Shown here: in pieces, positions 22,134-36,936 of the stretch
How the letters are laid out: each line of letters begins with the position of its first letter
How positions within the stretch are numbered: position 1 is the stretch's first letter
Source of the DNA: Paraphaeosphaeria minitans
Taxonomy: Eukaryota > Ascomycota > Dothideomycetes > Pleosporales > Didymosphaeriaceae
Direction: 5' to 3'
NCBI GenBank assembly: GCA_015832175.1
Contig: WJXW01000001.1
Location: 2,356,001 to 2,420,000, forward strand
DNA length: 64,000 bases
Program-made: the position numbers and the translations under genes
The notes under the pieces: model-generated
Seen by the model: the letters and a program-made list of their open reading frames with translations, nothing else
Database searches by the model: none
What the model was told of the DNA's origin: nothing

Positions 22134-24767
22134 ATGCCCGAGCATCTAAAGGCTCCAGAGCAGAGCGTGGGAGACGAACCTCCTCCTAGTCAGGGTGTAC
22201 ATCAGGGTAAGACCCAGCCGTTCCTCTTAAGATGAAAATCGAATTGAACTGGTCAGTATCAAAGCCTGTCGTTCACAGCGATGTTGCCAGTGAAGTGCTC
22301 TCAGCAGCTGGTATCGACCTGAGTACGGATGATCCCGATCTACCATGCTTGACTCTTCGGATGTGGACGATAGGTATCTTCTTCACCCTTCTAGGCTGCG
22401 GTCTCAACACGTTGTACACGCTTCGCTTCCCGTCTATATCCCTTACACAATCCGCCGTACAGTTTCTGGCATTCCCGATGGGTAAAGCCTGGGAAATGAC
22501 CATCCCGGATTGGACAATACCAATAGTGGGATGGAAACTGAACCCGGGTCGGTTCAATAAGAAGGTGCTGCATCCGAAAACAGTCTCGAGACACTGGACA
22601 CGGCTGACATTGGTGCTACAGGAGAACATACTCATCTACATCATGGCCAACCTAAGCTTTCTAACTCGCCTTAGTGCCGATGTCCTCACGGAGCAACGCA
22701 TATTTTTCGGCTATAAGACTGGCTGGGGCTTCGAGATGCTTATCACGCTTGCAACGATACTGTTCGGGTTTTCCATCGCTGGGATTTGCAAGACCATCGT
22801 TGTAGACCCACCAGCTATGGCGTATCCTGGCGTCTTCGCCAACACTGCCTTGAACAGTGCTCTGCATGGAGGCAAAGAACAGGGCGAATCAAAAAACGTG
22901 TGGCGAACTTCAAGATACACATTCTTCGTCATGGCTTTCGCAGCCTCCTTCTGCTGGTACTGGTTTCCAGACTTCATCTTTCCGGCACTGGGCTACTTTA
23001 CTTTCTTGTGCTGGGCAGCACCAAAGAACACTGTCGTCAATCAGCTTTTTGGTATGAAGAACGGTCTTGGCCTCTTGCCAATAACCTTCGATTGTGAGTA
23101 CACTACCACAATCAGGAACTGAGATTGACGTGGTCAGGGTCCCAGATAGCCTACATTGGCTCACCGCTTGTGGTGCCAACCTGGGCAATCGCAAATGTCT
23201 TCGCAGCCTTGATAGTCTGGGTGTATATCGTGTCGCCTGCGCTCTACTATACCAACACTTGGAATTCCGCATATCTTCCTATCCAGAGCAACTCGGTATT
23301 TGACAACACTGGGCATACTTACAATGTTAGTAGGATTATCAATAAGCAAGACGGATATCGGATTAATCTTGTCAAATATGCGGATTATTCCACGGTAAAC
23401 TCACACGATAAACTGCCACTAAGCTTCTGCTGATATTGCTCTGTAGATCTATCTACCCGTGACGTACGCCTTGAATCAATTCGGTCTGGCCTTCGCCACA
23501 GTGCTCTCGCTCTTTGTATGGGTTGTGCTTGAAGAGCGCGATCAAGTCTTGCATGGCTTGAGATCAGGATGGAGATCAATCCGAATGACGCTTGATCAAA
23601 GCCCCAAGTATCCCGAGCGGGGGCAGCCAATTGCATACCCCTCGACCCCTACATGGTGGTACTGGATCACAGCAATCATCTCCATAGCTCTCGCCATCTT
23701 CTGTTGCGAGTACTGGAAAGTGCAACTGCCGTGGTATGGAGTGCTTCTAGCCTTTGCCATATCAACTGTATTCTTCGTACCCGTACGTCCTACTACGCAC
23801 ATGCTACTTTGAACCGAGACCTAACGACACGCTAGCTCTGCATCATCTACGGCACCACCAATCTCAGAATCAACATCGACATCTTCTGCCGCATCATCGC
23901 CGGCTACATCTGGGAGGGCCGCGTGCTAGCCAACGTCTGGTTCTTCAACCTCGGCTACATTTCCGGCATCAAAGCGCTACAATTCTCGCAAGACTTCAAG
24001 CTAGGCTACTACTGCGGCGTACATTCCCCCCCGTTCTGCAGCACAGCACCCTTCCAACTCACACATGCTGCAGATCCCCCCACGCGACCTCTTCACCGTC
24101 CAGCTGGCAGCCCTCTGCATCGCGACCCTCGCCCAGGTCGGCGTCCTCAACTGGGCCCTCACGCACATCAAAAACGTCTGCGCCGCCGACGCCCCCAACG
24201 GCTTCACCTGCCCCTTCTCGCGAACCCACTTCAACACCAGCACCATCTGGGGCGCCGTGGGACCACGCCGCTTCTTCTCCCCGGACGCGACGTACCACAG
24301 CCTCCTCTACTTCTTCATCCTCGGCCTAGTCCTCCCGGTGCTGGTGTACCTCCTCAAGCGCCGCTACCCGACGAGCTTCTGGAGACATGTCCACGTGCCG
24401 CTGCTGCTGGGCGGCCTCAACTACCTGCCCCCCGCGTCGGGGACGAACTACGGGAGCTGGGCCGTCGTCGGGCTGGTGTTTGGCGTCTACATCAAGCGCA
24501 GACATGCCGCGTGGTGGCAGCGGCACACGTTCGTGCTGAGCGCGGCGCTGGATAGCTCCGTCGCCATCGCCGCCGTCATCATCTTCTTCGCCGTCTTCTG
24601 GACCAACGTGGCGAATAATTTCTCCTGGTGGGGCACCGACGTGTACCAGGTGGGTTCTAACCTTGGAGCGGGAACTCTTCCGCGTCGACGTGCTGACGGA
24701 CGCGCAGGAAACCTGCGATTGGAAAGCTTGTCCTTACAAGACGGTCGCCAAGGGTCATACATTCTGA
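22134..24767 (+). CDS. Oligopeptide transporter (OPT family)
   Basis: Proton-coupled importer of small peptides, glutathione or metal chelates in the plasma membrane; the substrate is not readable. Eight exons are inferred: 22134-22206, 22257-22564, 22622-23093, 23138-23394, 23447-23782, 23836-24018, 24074-24649 and 24708-24767, giving 754 residues. The OPT hallmark NPGRFNKKEN is restored only when 22565-22621 is spliced out; that 57-nt intron has no stop codon and keeps frame. Other landmarks are ANLSF, YYTNTWNSAYLPI, QDFKLGYYCGIPPRDLF, WWGTDVYQ and a short terminal exon. Roughly 14-16 hydrophobic segments are visible. The N-terminal cytosolic tail is short (about 60 residues). GATA words upstream hint at nitrogen control. 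Confidence 0.92.
22565..22621 (+). other. 57-nt stop-free intron inside the OPT signature motif
   Basis: GTGCTG donor, CTACAG acceptor and a CTGAC branch-like site about 17 nt before the acceptor. Removal joins NPGRFNKK to ENILIYIMANLSF, matching the conserved OPT motif. Retention would insert 19 residues without a frameshift or stop. Confidence 0.8.
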
Positions 24768-25819
24768 CCGCGGAGACGCAGGGAACTGGGTCCGTCGACC
24801 GGTTGACGTCGAGCGAGAAGACTCGATGCCCGGGTTTTCCATTTCGCAGTGTACTATATCAAAATTCCAGCGACTTTTCCAAAAAAAAAGTCTCCAGCCT
24901 CGGCGCGATTTGGCAGTGCCCGACAATTGAAACGGCAATGCAGCAGGCCAGTGCATGTGAAACACTCACGATAAGATTATTAGGTCACGTGCGCTCAAAG
25001 TCGACTTCCATCTGCTAGCTTCGCGTGACGGGTGTAGGTTACCTACCTACCTGTAACGGTAACTTCCTAGCTCTGCCTCTCCCCTAATGACATCGTCTTT
25101 GTTGGATGAAGGTCGACGCCTGGGCGCGAACAAGCTACAACACAAGTTTGGCCTTGAGAACGAAGACGAGGATGCATGTCGCAGCAGCTGAGCGAGGGCT
25201 AGGTATGACATGCAAGCATGGTGCGCCTGCATACGCCAGTACGAGGCAGACGGTGCGGCCTTTACAAGGACACCTGTCAGCATCCACCCATCAATCACAA
25301 AACCTTCACCTCTGTGCCACAAAGCTTCATAGCATCTACCTCGGCGCCCCCTAACTATTTTCAAGTATATTCCAAAATAACAAATCGAATCATCATGCCG
25401 TCATCAATCGTGCGAGCACAGCCGCCGGGTAGTCTAAACGCGAAAAGCACAAATCGGCCGGACATTCCACACCCCACCCAGAGCAGATGCCCATCGAGCC
25501 ATCCCATAACAATATGGCAGTTTGCCTCTAGCTTGACCCCTTCCCTTCCTCGCAGCAGAGTTAAGGTAAGTAAAACTCTTGTTCAGTTCGTCATGCCCGC
25601 CTCCGCAAGGCACGTCACGTTGCATCCATCAATCGTTGGCCAGCCCAGTCCAAGCAGACCCCCATCCCATGCCGCCCAAAAGAATGACCAGACTCCGTTC
25701 GCCACCCAATGTTTTCAAACACGTCAGTCAGCCCTCTCAAGCTCCCCAAACGCCAAAAAGTGGAAAAGCCCTTAAACACCGTAGCCATGCATACATCTTG
25801 TGCCACACCTGCGTCCTCA
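24768..25819. other. Intergenic: no supported gene
   Basis: 3' flanks of OPT and Cdc24 genes, which are convergent. A TTACCTACCTACC word lies near 25037. ORFs at 25218-25775 and 25579-25935 are overlapping shadows without motifs. Confidence 0.55.
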
Positions 25820-28800
25820 TTACTGGCAGAACAGCTCGATCTCACCAAGCTGCTGGCCACCAGGGTTCAAGTCTCTCTGCTGCTCCTTCCACGTCTCAAA
25901 CGCCTCCTGCAGATCGTCGTCCGTGGAAACTGTGACAAATGTGTCATCATCCAAGTATTTCAGCTTCACTTGACCGGATCCAAGTGACACGCTCGTCGAC
26001 CGCTGAAGCTTCGCATCAATGCGGTCTTTTAGGCTCTGGAAGCTGATATTGGTACTGACTACCAGTGTCATTGTACTGCCGGCCGCCGGGCAATGCACCT
26101 TCACCTTGAGCTGAGTGGGTATCCCAGAATGGTTTTCGTTCAGGGTCGATGCTTGCGATAGGGGAGGTGACATCGTACGCGAGTCCATGGATGCCGGTGT
26201 GAGCGTGCCTTGGCTGCGTTCAAATGATGAGTGCGGCGTCATGGTCCGTGTGGAAGGAACACTACTAGGATCTCTGCGGGCAGGACCGCCATAGTGCAGA
26301 GGCATGTCGGGATGGACATTGGCAAGCTGTTCCGCTGTTCGTTGTTGGACGAGGCGATCGCGTTGGATGGCGGGCGACCCTGTAGCAGCTCGAGGAGGCA
26401 TACTGTTGGGTGAATTGTTCTGGCTGCGGTTGACGATGGCCGCGTTATAGGCGTAATGCGTGGGGAAAGGAGGCATTTCGGGTACCGATGGTTGTTGGCC
26501 ATTTGGCTGCCGTCCTGGCCGCAGGGCATTGTGGATATCTGGGCTACTAGCCGCCCGCATTCGACCAGCTGCCATACTCGCTGAGTTGGAGGTGGGGGGC
26601 AACGAGGGACGTTGGACTGTCCGCCCTGGAAGCATGCCAGAGCCCACGGAGGCCTCGCGAGTCACTTGACCGCGAGCAGGTGCCGTGTAACGGTTGTTTT
26701 CCTCGTGATAGCCAGATGGAGGTGTTTGACGGGGGAAAGGAAAGGTACCTGCTGACGAAGAGCTCGTCCGTGCATTTGAGTAGGTGGACATGGGAGTGTC
26801 TACGGGTGAGAAGTATGATCCGTCTTGGCCAGAGCTGGCAAGCTGCTGGGTTCGAAGCGTTAGCGGGGCTTGGGGGTAGCCCATGGGGAAACGAGGAGGT
26901 GGTACCGTGGCATCGTTAGCGCTTTCTCCTGTGGTCGATCGTGACCGTATTGACGCGCTTGAGCTGGTTGGTGGGTACCCGGGAACGACTGTATCAATAT
27001 CCTCGTCCTCATCATCGTCATCCTCGGCGTACGGATTCACGAGGTTTTGGTCGTGCATGTACGTAAATTGTGTGTCCGACGGCTTTGAGTGAGTTGTGCT
27101 GGCGCTGGTGCGTGCGTGGTCTTTCCAGACGCGACGCTGGGTATCGACCTGGGTTGCCCATTTCTTCATGGTATCCTCAGTATTAAATCGGATTATGAAA
27201 TTCTCGATGCCTGGATCGCCCTTCCAGAAGATCTGACATGTGTACGAGCCAGGCTTCTGGAGCGAGATTGTCTCCGTGACGTTTTGCATGAAGATACGGC
27301 CTTTGAGCTGCAGCCTTGGTTTACCGGTTTTAGTTGTCAATGCTTTATTCATCTTCTTCGCTTTGTTGGCGCTGAGCTCCTTGCAGCATAATAGGATCAT
27401 CTCGAAAAGGTAGATTTTGTACTGTATTGGGTCAGGAAATAGGAATTTGATGGAGCATTCAGGGGAAGGCATTGGGGCATTATAGGCAGCGCCAACATAC
27501 CTCTCGTTCGTCTTGCTTCCCATTCATGCCGTCTCCTTTCAGGACAGTGTATTGGCCGTAGAGCAGAAGGTCGCCGAATCCTTCGATACGGTGGCCCTTC
27601 CAGTCTTCCACCAAAGTTTTCAACTCCTCAACAGCTTCCATTCGATCTTCGCGGGCTATAGCCGCATTGATGCGCTCGAGCACTGCTTCTGTAGCATCGA
27701 TGCCATCCGAAATGTCATCCCTGAGGTGCTCCTCAAGTTCACCATTTGCGCGCAGATCCTGTGAGATATAAGTATGATGTTTACATTGCCAGGTGCAGGG
27801 GATGATGGTACCTTCAACAGAAGTGGGTACTTTGTCAACCTCTGAAAGGGCTTGATCAAGAACGAAGGCAAGGTTGCTTTGGTCTGCACCATCTGCTGCA
27901 TTTCGCCAGAGCCACCGGTCTCAACGAGCTTCTCGTAGTCTCGTACAGCGACTTGCTCACTTTTCTTCTGGTTGGCGACATAGGGTTCGTACACTTTGAA
28001 AGCGTCCTTGTACAGCACGAACAGGTTTCCCCAGTTCTGCTCGTGGGGAGGCTGGGCGTTGGTCTGCTCCACCCGAATGAGGAATCGTCTCTGGAAGTCG
28101 AGAAGCGCATTCAGGTTGAGGAAGATGTCGTGGATGGCGTCGCCTGTCACGGAACCCTTCTCTTCGACCAGTCGCTTGAACATTTGCAGCATCTCCAAGT
28201 GCTGCACATACGTGCGCTCCGAGGATACCAGCTCGTTGATGATGTGTTCACGCCGGGTCTTCTTCCTAGTAGGGTCGGCGGCTCCGTCGGCGGCTTCTGT
28301 GTTTTGAATAATGCCCATTTGCACCAGAATGTCCAGGACGCGGTTTACCACTTTGACGACCTACCAGTTCATTAGCAGCTGCACGTTTTCCGCGCCAGAG
28401 CTACGTACCTTGACAAATCCAGTTGTGTCGTCGCCGTACAGGTCTCCAATCATGAAGCATTCCTCAGGCGGGAATTTGAGTTCTCCAATGCAGGCCTGCA
28501 GGAACTTGTAGGCTGCCATTTTCTCAAACTTCTTCGTGGTACTCTCCGTCATCTTAGCAGTGTCGACCGCCAGGAGCACCTTGGGGCCCAGGGCGTTGTA
28601 AATGTCCATGAGCGGAAAGCCGCGGCGGAAGGTCCGCCACAGCAGCGTGACGGGGTCGGCATCGTCGTCGGCTTTGTCCTCCTCCTCGGAAATCCAGCGC
28701 TCGAAGCCGGGGATGGCGCGCAGGCGCAGCTGCAGCTGCAGGCCGCTGTGGAAGAGCGAGCTCTCCTTGTCGGCGCGCTTGTTCAGGACATTATCGGCGG

Positions 28801-29065
28801 CCTCGACGGGCCCACCGTTGACGGGGGTGCCCGGGAAGGTGGGCGGGGTGCTGAAGAGGGTGGAGGTGCTGGTAGCGGCGGTGCTCTGGGTGTCGCGCTG
28901 GGTGCTGTGCGAGTAGCTCGAGTGCTGGCTCTGGTAGCTCTGGTGGGACATGAGGGAGGGCCCGCTGCTCGAGGCGATGCGGGCGTGGGCGGGATGGTGG
29001 GCGGCCGGGTTGGCGGACTGGGACGAGAGTGCGCGGGCAAGACCTGATTGGAAAGCCACCTCCAT
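25820..29065 (-). CDS. cdc24: Cdc24-type Rho guanine nucleotide exchange factor
   Basis: Activates Cdc42 at sites of polarised growth. Four exons on the minus strand (29065-28409, 28360-27812, 27758-27501, 27421-25820) give 1021 residues. Domain order: Ser-rich leader (1-90); CDC24-type calponin-like domain (about 95-240, PGFERWI … FPPEECFMIGDLYGDDTTGFVKVVKVVNRVLD); RhoGEF/DH domain (about 255-440, INELVSSERTYVQHLEML … LPSFLIKPFQRLTKYPLLLK); PH domain (about 455-600, YKIYLFEMILLCCKEL … FIIRFNTEDTMKKW); a disordered Ser/Pro-rich linker; and a C-terminal PB1 domain (about 925-1021) that would bind the scaffold Bem1/Scd2. The start is supported by an N terminus (GLARALSSQS) of the kind seen in other filamentous Cdc24 proteins. 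It is divergent from the polyQ F-box gene. Confidence 0.95.
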
Positions 29066-31770
29066 GCTTCAGCGCATCCCTCCGTGGTGGCAGCGGCCGC
29101 TTCAAGGTGCGACGGGAGGCTCTGGGGCGGGGCGAGGGCGAGGGCGGCGATGCACGCTCGCAGTCGAAGGTCGTGGTGCTGGCACTGGCACTGGGACTTG
29201 GTGGTGGGAAGCGCTAGCACAGGGTCCGTGGTGGCGTGGCAGGAGCGATCCTCTTCGCAGGCAGGCGCGCGCCCGAGGCTTTACGGGCGGTGGAATGGAG
29301 CTGGTGCTGCTGTTCTCAGAGCTCCCTCTGCAGCGGCGCGGGATGGGGGCACAAGACAGGACAGGGCAGCACTGGACTGAACTGGACTGGACTCGAAGGG
29401 TGGTTGCGTCTGCGGGTGGTGTTCGAGAGCGAAGAGGCTGCTGCAGCGATGGGCGGGTGCATAGGGGCGTTTCACATCAGCGATTCATGCGGCCTTTTGG
29501 GTTGCGGGCGCCGCCACGTGACTGTCAAGAGAGCGCCCCGGGCTTGCCTTGTCCTGAAGCCTGTTCGCCCTGCGCACAGAGGGTGGGCCTTCGACTTCAG
29601 GTCACCTTATTACAGTACCTACTTTCTACTTTCTGCGCCATCACGGCCGCACCGAGGCGTTTGCAGCGGCATCGGGCCCCTCAGAGTCTTTGGTCTGCTG
29701 CTCTGCGCGCCCAATCTTCACCTCCGCACCGAGTCTGTCTCACCGTTTGGCAAGGCCGGCGCGGGACAACCATTGACAAATGCCCCGTTTCGACACATGA
29801 TGCGTCCGCTGCCTGGCGACGGCTTGCACCGCATCAACTCGAATAGACTATCGCTCATCGCTCATCGCTCATCCCACGCACCAGCAACCAGCAGCTGCGG
29901 CGAGCTGCTGCGCACTCCAGTCCGAGTGAGCACAACGCCGAGCGGACCCTGCCGATCACCACCAGCAGAAGAAGAAGACCGCGAATGGCCCAACCCCCTT
30001 TCTTCAAACGGGAAATGTCCTTGACTGCGCAATTGTGCACTCGGCCTGCGCGCCCCGTTAGCGCTACTTCAAACGACTTCCTTGCTAGAACCTGCAAGGA
30101 AGCTTCTCAGGCAGACCATCTCAGCCGCATAGGTAGTATGACAGCTCCTCAGCCCAATCTGTCTTAGTGACACGACATCTTTTCCAACATCCACCACAAG
30201 CTCACGTCGTGCTACTGCCCTCACCTGCAGTATGAATTCGAGACGGAGCCGAGAGGAGCCACGGTAAGCTAACACGCCGATCTTCCGAGCATCCGATTTC
30301 AAAACACCGGGCAAAGACCATCGTGAGATGGGACGTTTGGCTGCCCATAGCTCGTGGACAGCAGAACTGCTCCGACCCAATGAGCTGGCAGGACGTGAAT
30401 GAGCCAGTCTAGTGAGGAGACGGATGGCTAGCGTCGGGCTGATGCAGCATCGCAGATCGCAGCCGAAGGCCTCGACTGAAAAACGGCATGGAGAGACTAG
30501 CTGAATAGTCTACTCTGGAGTCTAGTGGGACGAAGACGAGGAATTGTGGGGGAGCTGTCGTATGAAGGCAGGGGAAGGTACCGACAGACAGTGAACAGAA
30601 TCATCCTCACCAACTGCGCAGACTAGGACCACGCACAGCACAGGCTTAGAGACAGTATGCTCCCGATGCCGCTGTGTATTCATCGCCTCGGTGCCTCGTA
30701 AATCTGGAACTCGACACCGCTGACACTTTCATCACGCCATCACCATGCTCCTTTTCTTCCGCCCCTTTCTTCACAACTACCCCTTTACCATCTTGTACAT
30801 GCGCTCGACCTGCCGTTCAGGTTAGCGTGGGAATTCCACTGCGACGGACACAGGAGATTGCTGAGGAATGATAGACGACTGTATCAATAGGTAGGTACTA
30901 TATAGGCGTGGTGACCCTCACAATGGGAGGCAGCTAAAGGCAATCCCAGAGGAACCGAAGTGCGTGTTACTTTACTTGTACGGTAGGTATCCGATGCCGA
31001 TGTCCAATTTCATTGCCACTTTGCGGTCACGAGCTCAGACGGCCGTTTGCACGATTGCGTTTGCAAATGCGTTTGCAATCCTTGTTGTCGCACTCATGTG
31101 ATATGAACGCTGAACGAAGCGCATAGCAGTTGATTGCAGTTCCAACAGCGCGGAAGACGGAGGGCACCTGCATCAATCAACAGTCACTTGACCGGTGCGA
31201 CATGGGTCACCGGGGATCTGTGTCTGGACGCCATTTGTCACTATACACAGTACTCATGTTTCGTGTCTTCGCTTCGCTGTCCCAGCACAGTCGATGTCTT
31301 GAATGTTCTAGAAACGTCACGAGTGTTGACGTCTGCAGGTGTGGTGCAAAGCACGCCTAGACGGTGGCGGTTAGTGGCAGAGCCGCGATGGGGTCCATCG
31401 GGCAATTTCTCGTGCGGCGCCTGCCTTGGCCCAAGCGCAACCTGCCCAAGTGGTAGCGACAACAAGATTCACTGTGCCCAGAAACTGTATCAGAGCGACT
31501 ACGCTTAACCCGACGACCTCCCATCCGGTGCCCCGTCACCCGAACGCGCTCGTGGCCATCTCGTGCGCGCATGATAACGGAGCCTACCCACCACCGATCT
31601 CATCGTCACCGCCAGGCTCCACAAAGCACAACAACACTTCACCCGCAACGCGGCCCAGTAACAGACCGGACGGTCAACATTTCGCACCACGCAACCCACC
31701 GAACGTACACCACAACTGCAGCTCGACTGCATACCACCGCCCGCGGCTGCCTCTCCTGATAGCATCCGCC
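29066..31770. promoter_or_regulatory. 2.7-kb divergent spacer between cdc24 and the F-box/WD40 gene
   Basis: No gene is supported. It must hold the promoters and leaders of both genes. The 262-codon ORF at 29236-30024 is Cys/Trp/Arg-rich with no recognisable domain and is probably chance. TAGGTAGGTA words occur at 30888-30990, and a TACTCTGGAGTCTAG near-palindrome at 30511-30525. Confidence 0.45.
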
Positions 31771-34635
<2,865 letters not shown>

Positions 34636-34756
34636 GCTGCGGGAGGAGAGAGGTTCCTGTCGGTGGCATGCATGGGCGGTGCTCCATTTCAGGCACGGTT
34701 ATTGTTGGATGAGGTGGAGTGCACTTTCATTATTGTGTGTATCGTATTGGCTCATC

Positions 34757-35095
34757 AATGTGAGTGTATTCGTTCATGTGAGTGTATATGTTCATGTGAG
34801 TGTATTTGTTCATGTGAGTGTATTTGTTCATGTGAGTGTATTTGTTCATGTGAGTGTATTTGTTCATGTGAGTGTATGATTTGTTCATGTGAGTGTGTGA
34901 GTCGATGTGAGTGTATTCGTCCACGTGAGTGTATTTGTTCATGCGAGTGTATGAGTCGACGTGAGTGTATTTGTTCATGTGAGTGTATGAGTCGACGTGA
35001 GTGTATTCGTCCACGTAAGTGTATTCGTCCACGTGAGTGTATGAGTCGATGTGAGTGTATTCGTCCACGTGAGTGCACGAGTTGATGTGAGCGTT
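34757..35095. repeat. 18-bp minisatellite, about 19 units
   Basis: Consensus TTCATGTGAGTGTATTTG. Variants include CCACGTGAGTG and TCGACGTGAGTG. Sixteen units contain GTGAGTG, one GTAAGTG, one GCGAGTG and one GTGAGCG. Because the unit is a multiple of three, several frames stay open on both strands, giving false CECICS and HMNKYT ORFs. Confidence 0.93.
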
Positions 35096-35449
35096 TGAAA
35101 TGTCCAACGTCTCCACGGCCAGTCTCACACCCGCGGGCACGGAGACGTGGTGGATGGGCAGCCGGCGAGGCTTGCAAGCAGGCCTTGACAAGTCGAGGGA
35201 AAAGACTTGCCCCTCCCCACGGCGTCGGTGGGCAGTGGGCAGTGGGCAAATTCCGGAAACGCTCGGCAGCGTCCGCCAGGGGACGGGAGCTCTTTAAAAC
35301 CAGGTCCGACGAGGCTGCGGCGTTGCACGTGGCGGGCTGCAGGCGGGCCCGGAAGCGGATGCGCGAGCGTTCCGGCGGCTTTGGCGGTGGCCTACCTTGG
35401 CGTAGGCGGTGGCTTGCTTTTGGCTCTGTTGGACTCTAGCGTAGGCGCT

Positions 35450-35602
35450 GGCTTGCTTTGGCTTAGGCGCTGGCTTGCCTCGGCCTACCTCGGCTTACCT
35501 TGGCTTACTTTGGCTTGGCGCTGGCGTGGGCTCTGGCTTGCTTTTGGCTTAGGCGCTGGCTCACCTCGGCCTACCTCGGCTTACCTTGGCTTACTTTGGC
35601 TT
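35450..35602. repeat. Two ~67-bp direct repeats built from TTGGCTTA-like words
   Basis: 35450-35516 and 35535-35602 are nearly identical (GGCTTGCTTTGGCTTAGGCG … CTTACTTTGGCTT). Each is itself made of short CTTGGCTTA/CTCGGCCTA words. Confidence 0.85.
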
Positions 35603-35820
35603 AGGCTTTCGCTCTGGCCCTTTTGTGGGGGTGTGTGGGGGTGTGTGTGCAGCCGAGCGAAACGAGGGAGCGGTGGTGCTGGCGCGCATCGGGTTCCCGT
35701 TCTGGAGAATGCTTGTCCCCGGTGCTGGCAGGTGCGGGCAGGTGCCATCTCGCAGGCTGGACGTGAGGAGCGTGCTGTGGCGGTTGGATGGGGATACTGT
35801 GTACCGTACCTACCATGATG

Positions 35821-35910
35821 GACGTGATGGACGTGATGGACGTGATGGACATGATGGGCGTGATGGACATGATGGGCGTGATGGACATGATGGACGTGAT
35901 GGACGTGATG
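35821..35910. repeat. 9-bp tandem repeat, 10 copies
   Basis: Ten head-to-tail units of GACGTGATG with variants GACATGATG and GGCGTGATG, covering exactly 90 bp. It reads through as Met-Asp-Val or His-His-Val repeats, which explains ORFs here. Confidence 0.92.
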
Positions 35911-36244
35911 GACCGGGGTGTGCGTCCGCGACAGTGGTCCGCGGGCTGCGTCGGTGGCCGTGGGGCGTTTGCGACTTCGTCCGTGGCTGTCCGGATGGGA
36001 TGGGACGCGAGGCAGATGGGGAAGACGGGCAAGGGCAGCCTTATGTTTACGGTGGATGCCTGGATGTTTTGGCCAAACTATCCTCGGCAATCGAACTGAT
36101 GGTGGTAGGAACGCGAGCTGTCAGATGCGCCCGTAAGCAGTCGTCACTGATCGCTGTGTAGGTTTGTTGCGGCCCCACAACGCGTCCGAGCAACTTCTGC
36201 TTCGAGCATGAGCCGAGCTTAGAAGGCAGATGCAGAAGCACAAG

Positions 36245-36480
36245 TACTAGATAGTCTACATGCTACACGCCACACGCTACACGATACATGGGCTACACGG
36301 AACACGTACACGGTACACGTACACGATACATGGGCTACACGGCACACGTACACAGATACATGGGCTAGGTAATGGGCTACACTTGTAGATGGTCTACACG
36401 GTATCTACATGGGCTACACGCTAGATGGGCTACACGCTAGATGGTCGACACGGTATCTACATGGGCTACACGCTACACGA
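36245..36480. repeat. TGGGCTACAC/CTACACG interspersed repeats
   Basis: Six TGGGCTACAC words (about 36288-36472) are interspersed with GTACACGGTACACG and GATGGTC(T/G)ACACGGTATC units. Two copies of the latter are about 60 bp apart. Confidence 0.75.
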
Positions 36481-36936
36481 TAACCTACACGCCCTACAGC
36501 GGCTGCCCACTGCTCCTCGTCCGCCGGACCAACGTGGCGGGCGAATGCATGCGGAGCGGGGCGTATTCACCGTATCTCGCCGCCTTTCGCGGCCAAGCGA
36601 GCTGGAAGTCGGAGGCTAGCCTATCCGCCTGGCGTTTTTGGCCAACCCTCCCGCCCTACTGCCCGGAAACTCGACCACCTTCATACCGGCCCGCCCTAGT
36701 CCACATCTCGTGTCTCTTTTTATCTTCTGGCCCGCCTGTCTGGCCCTTGATCTGTCCCTCCCTCCACCTTCTCTTGAACCCTCTCTAATACACCCTTTAA
36801 TACTTTGTTCCCCTCCCCTCCCCTCCCCCCACCCCGTTACACTAATTTCCCTAAACCGACCCCATACGCACCCATTCCACGCTACCATATCGCCACTGCT
36901 GCCCTGCAAAGAGTGCACAACAAGGGGGCCGCCAAC

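Larger units (their letters stand above)
34636..36936. other. Repeat-saturated spacer upstream of the ABC transporter
   Basis: Carries at least five unrelated tandem or direct repeat families, annotated separately, and no supportable gene. A pyrimidine-rich CCCTC tract (about 36809-36832) lies about 105 nt before the ABC transporter start. Confidence 0.65.

Noticed and set aside
29236..30024. 262-codon plus-strand ORF upstream of cdc24
   Set aside because: Cys/Trp/Arg-rich, frame-overlapped by other ORFs, no domain; expected by chance in GC-rich spacer.
34730..35249. ORFs encoding CECICS, HMNKYT and HSHEQI repeats
   Set aside because: An 18-bp repeat keeps frames open on both strands; no start context, flanking domain or codon bias supports a protein.
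35581..36161. ORFs with MDV, GRD and HHV repeats
   Set aside because: Products of the 9-bp tandem repeat, not coding sequence.
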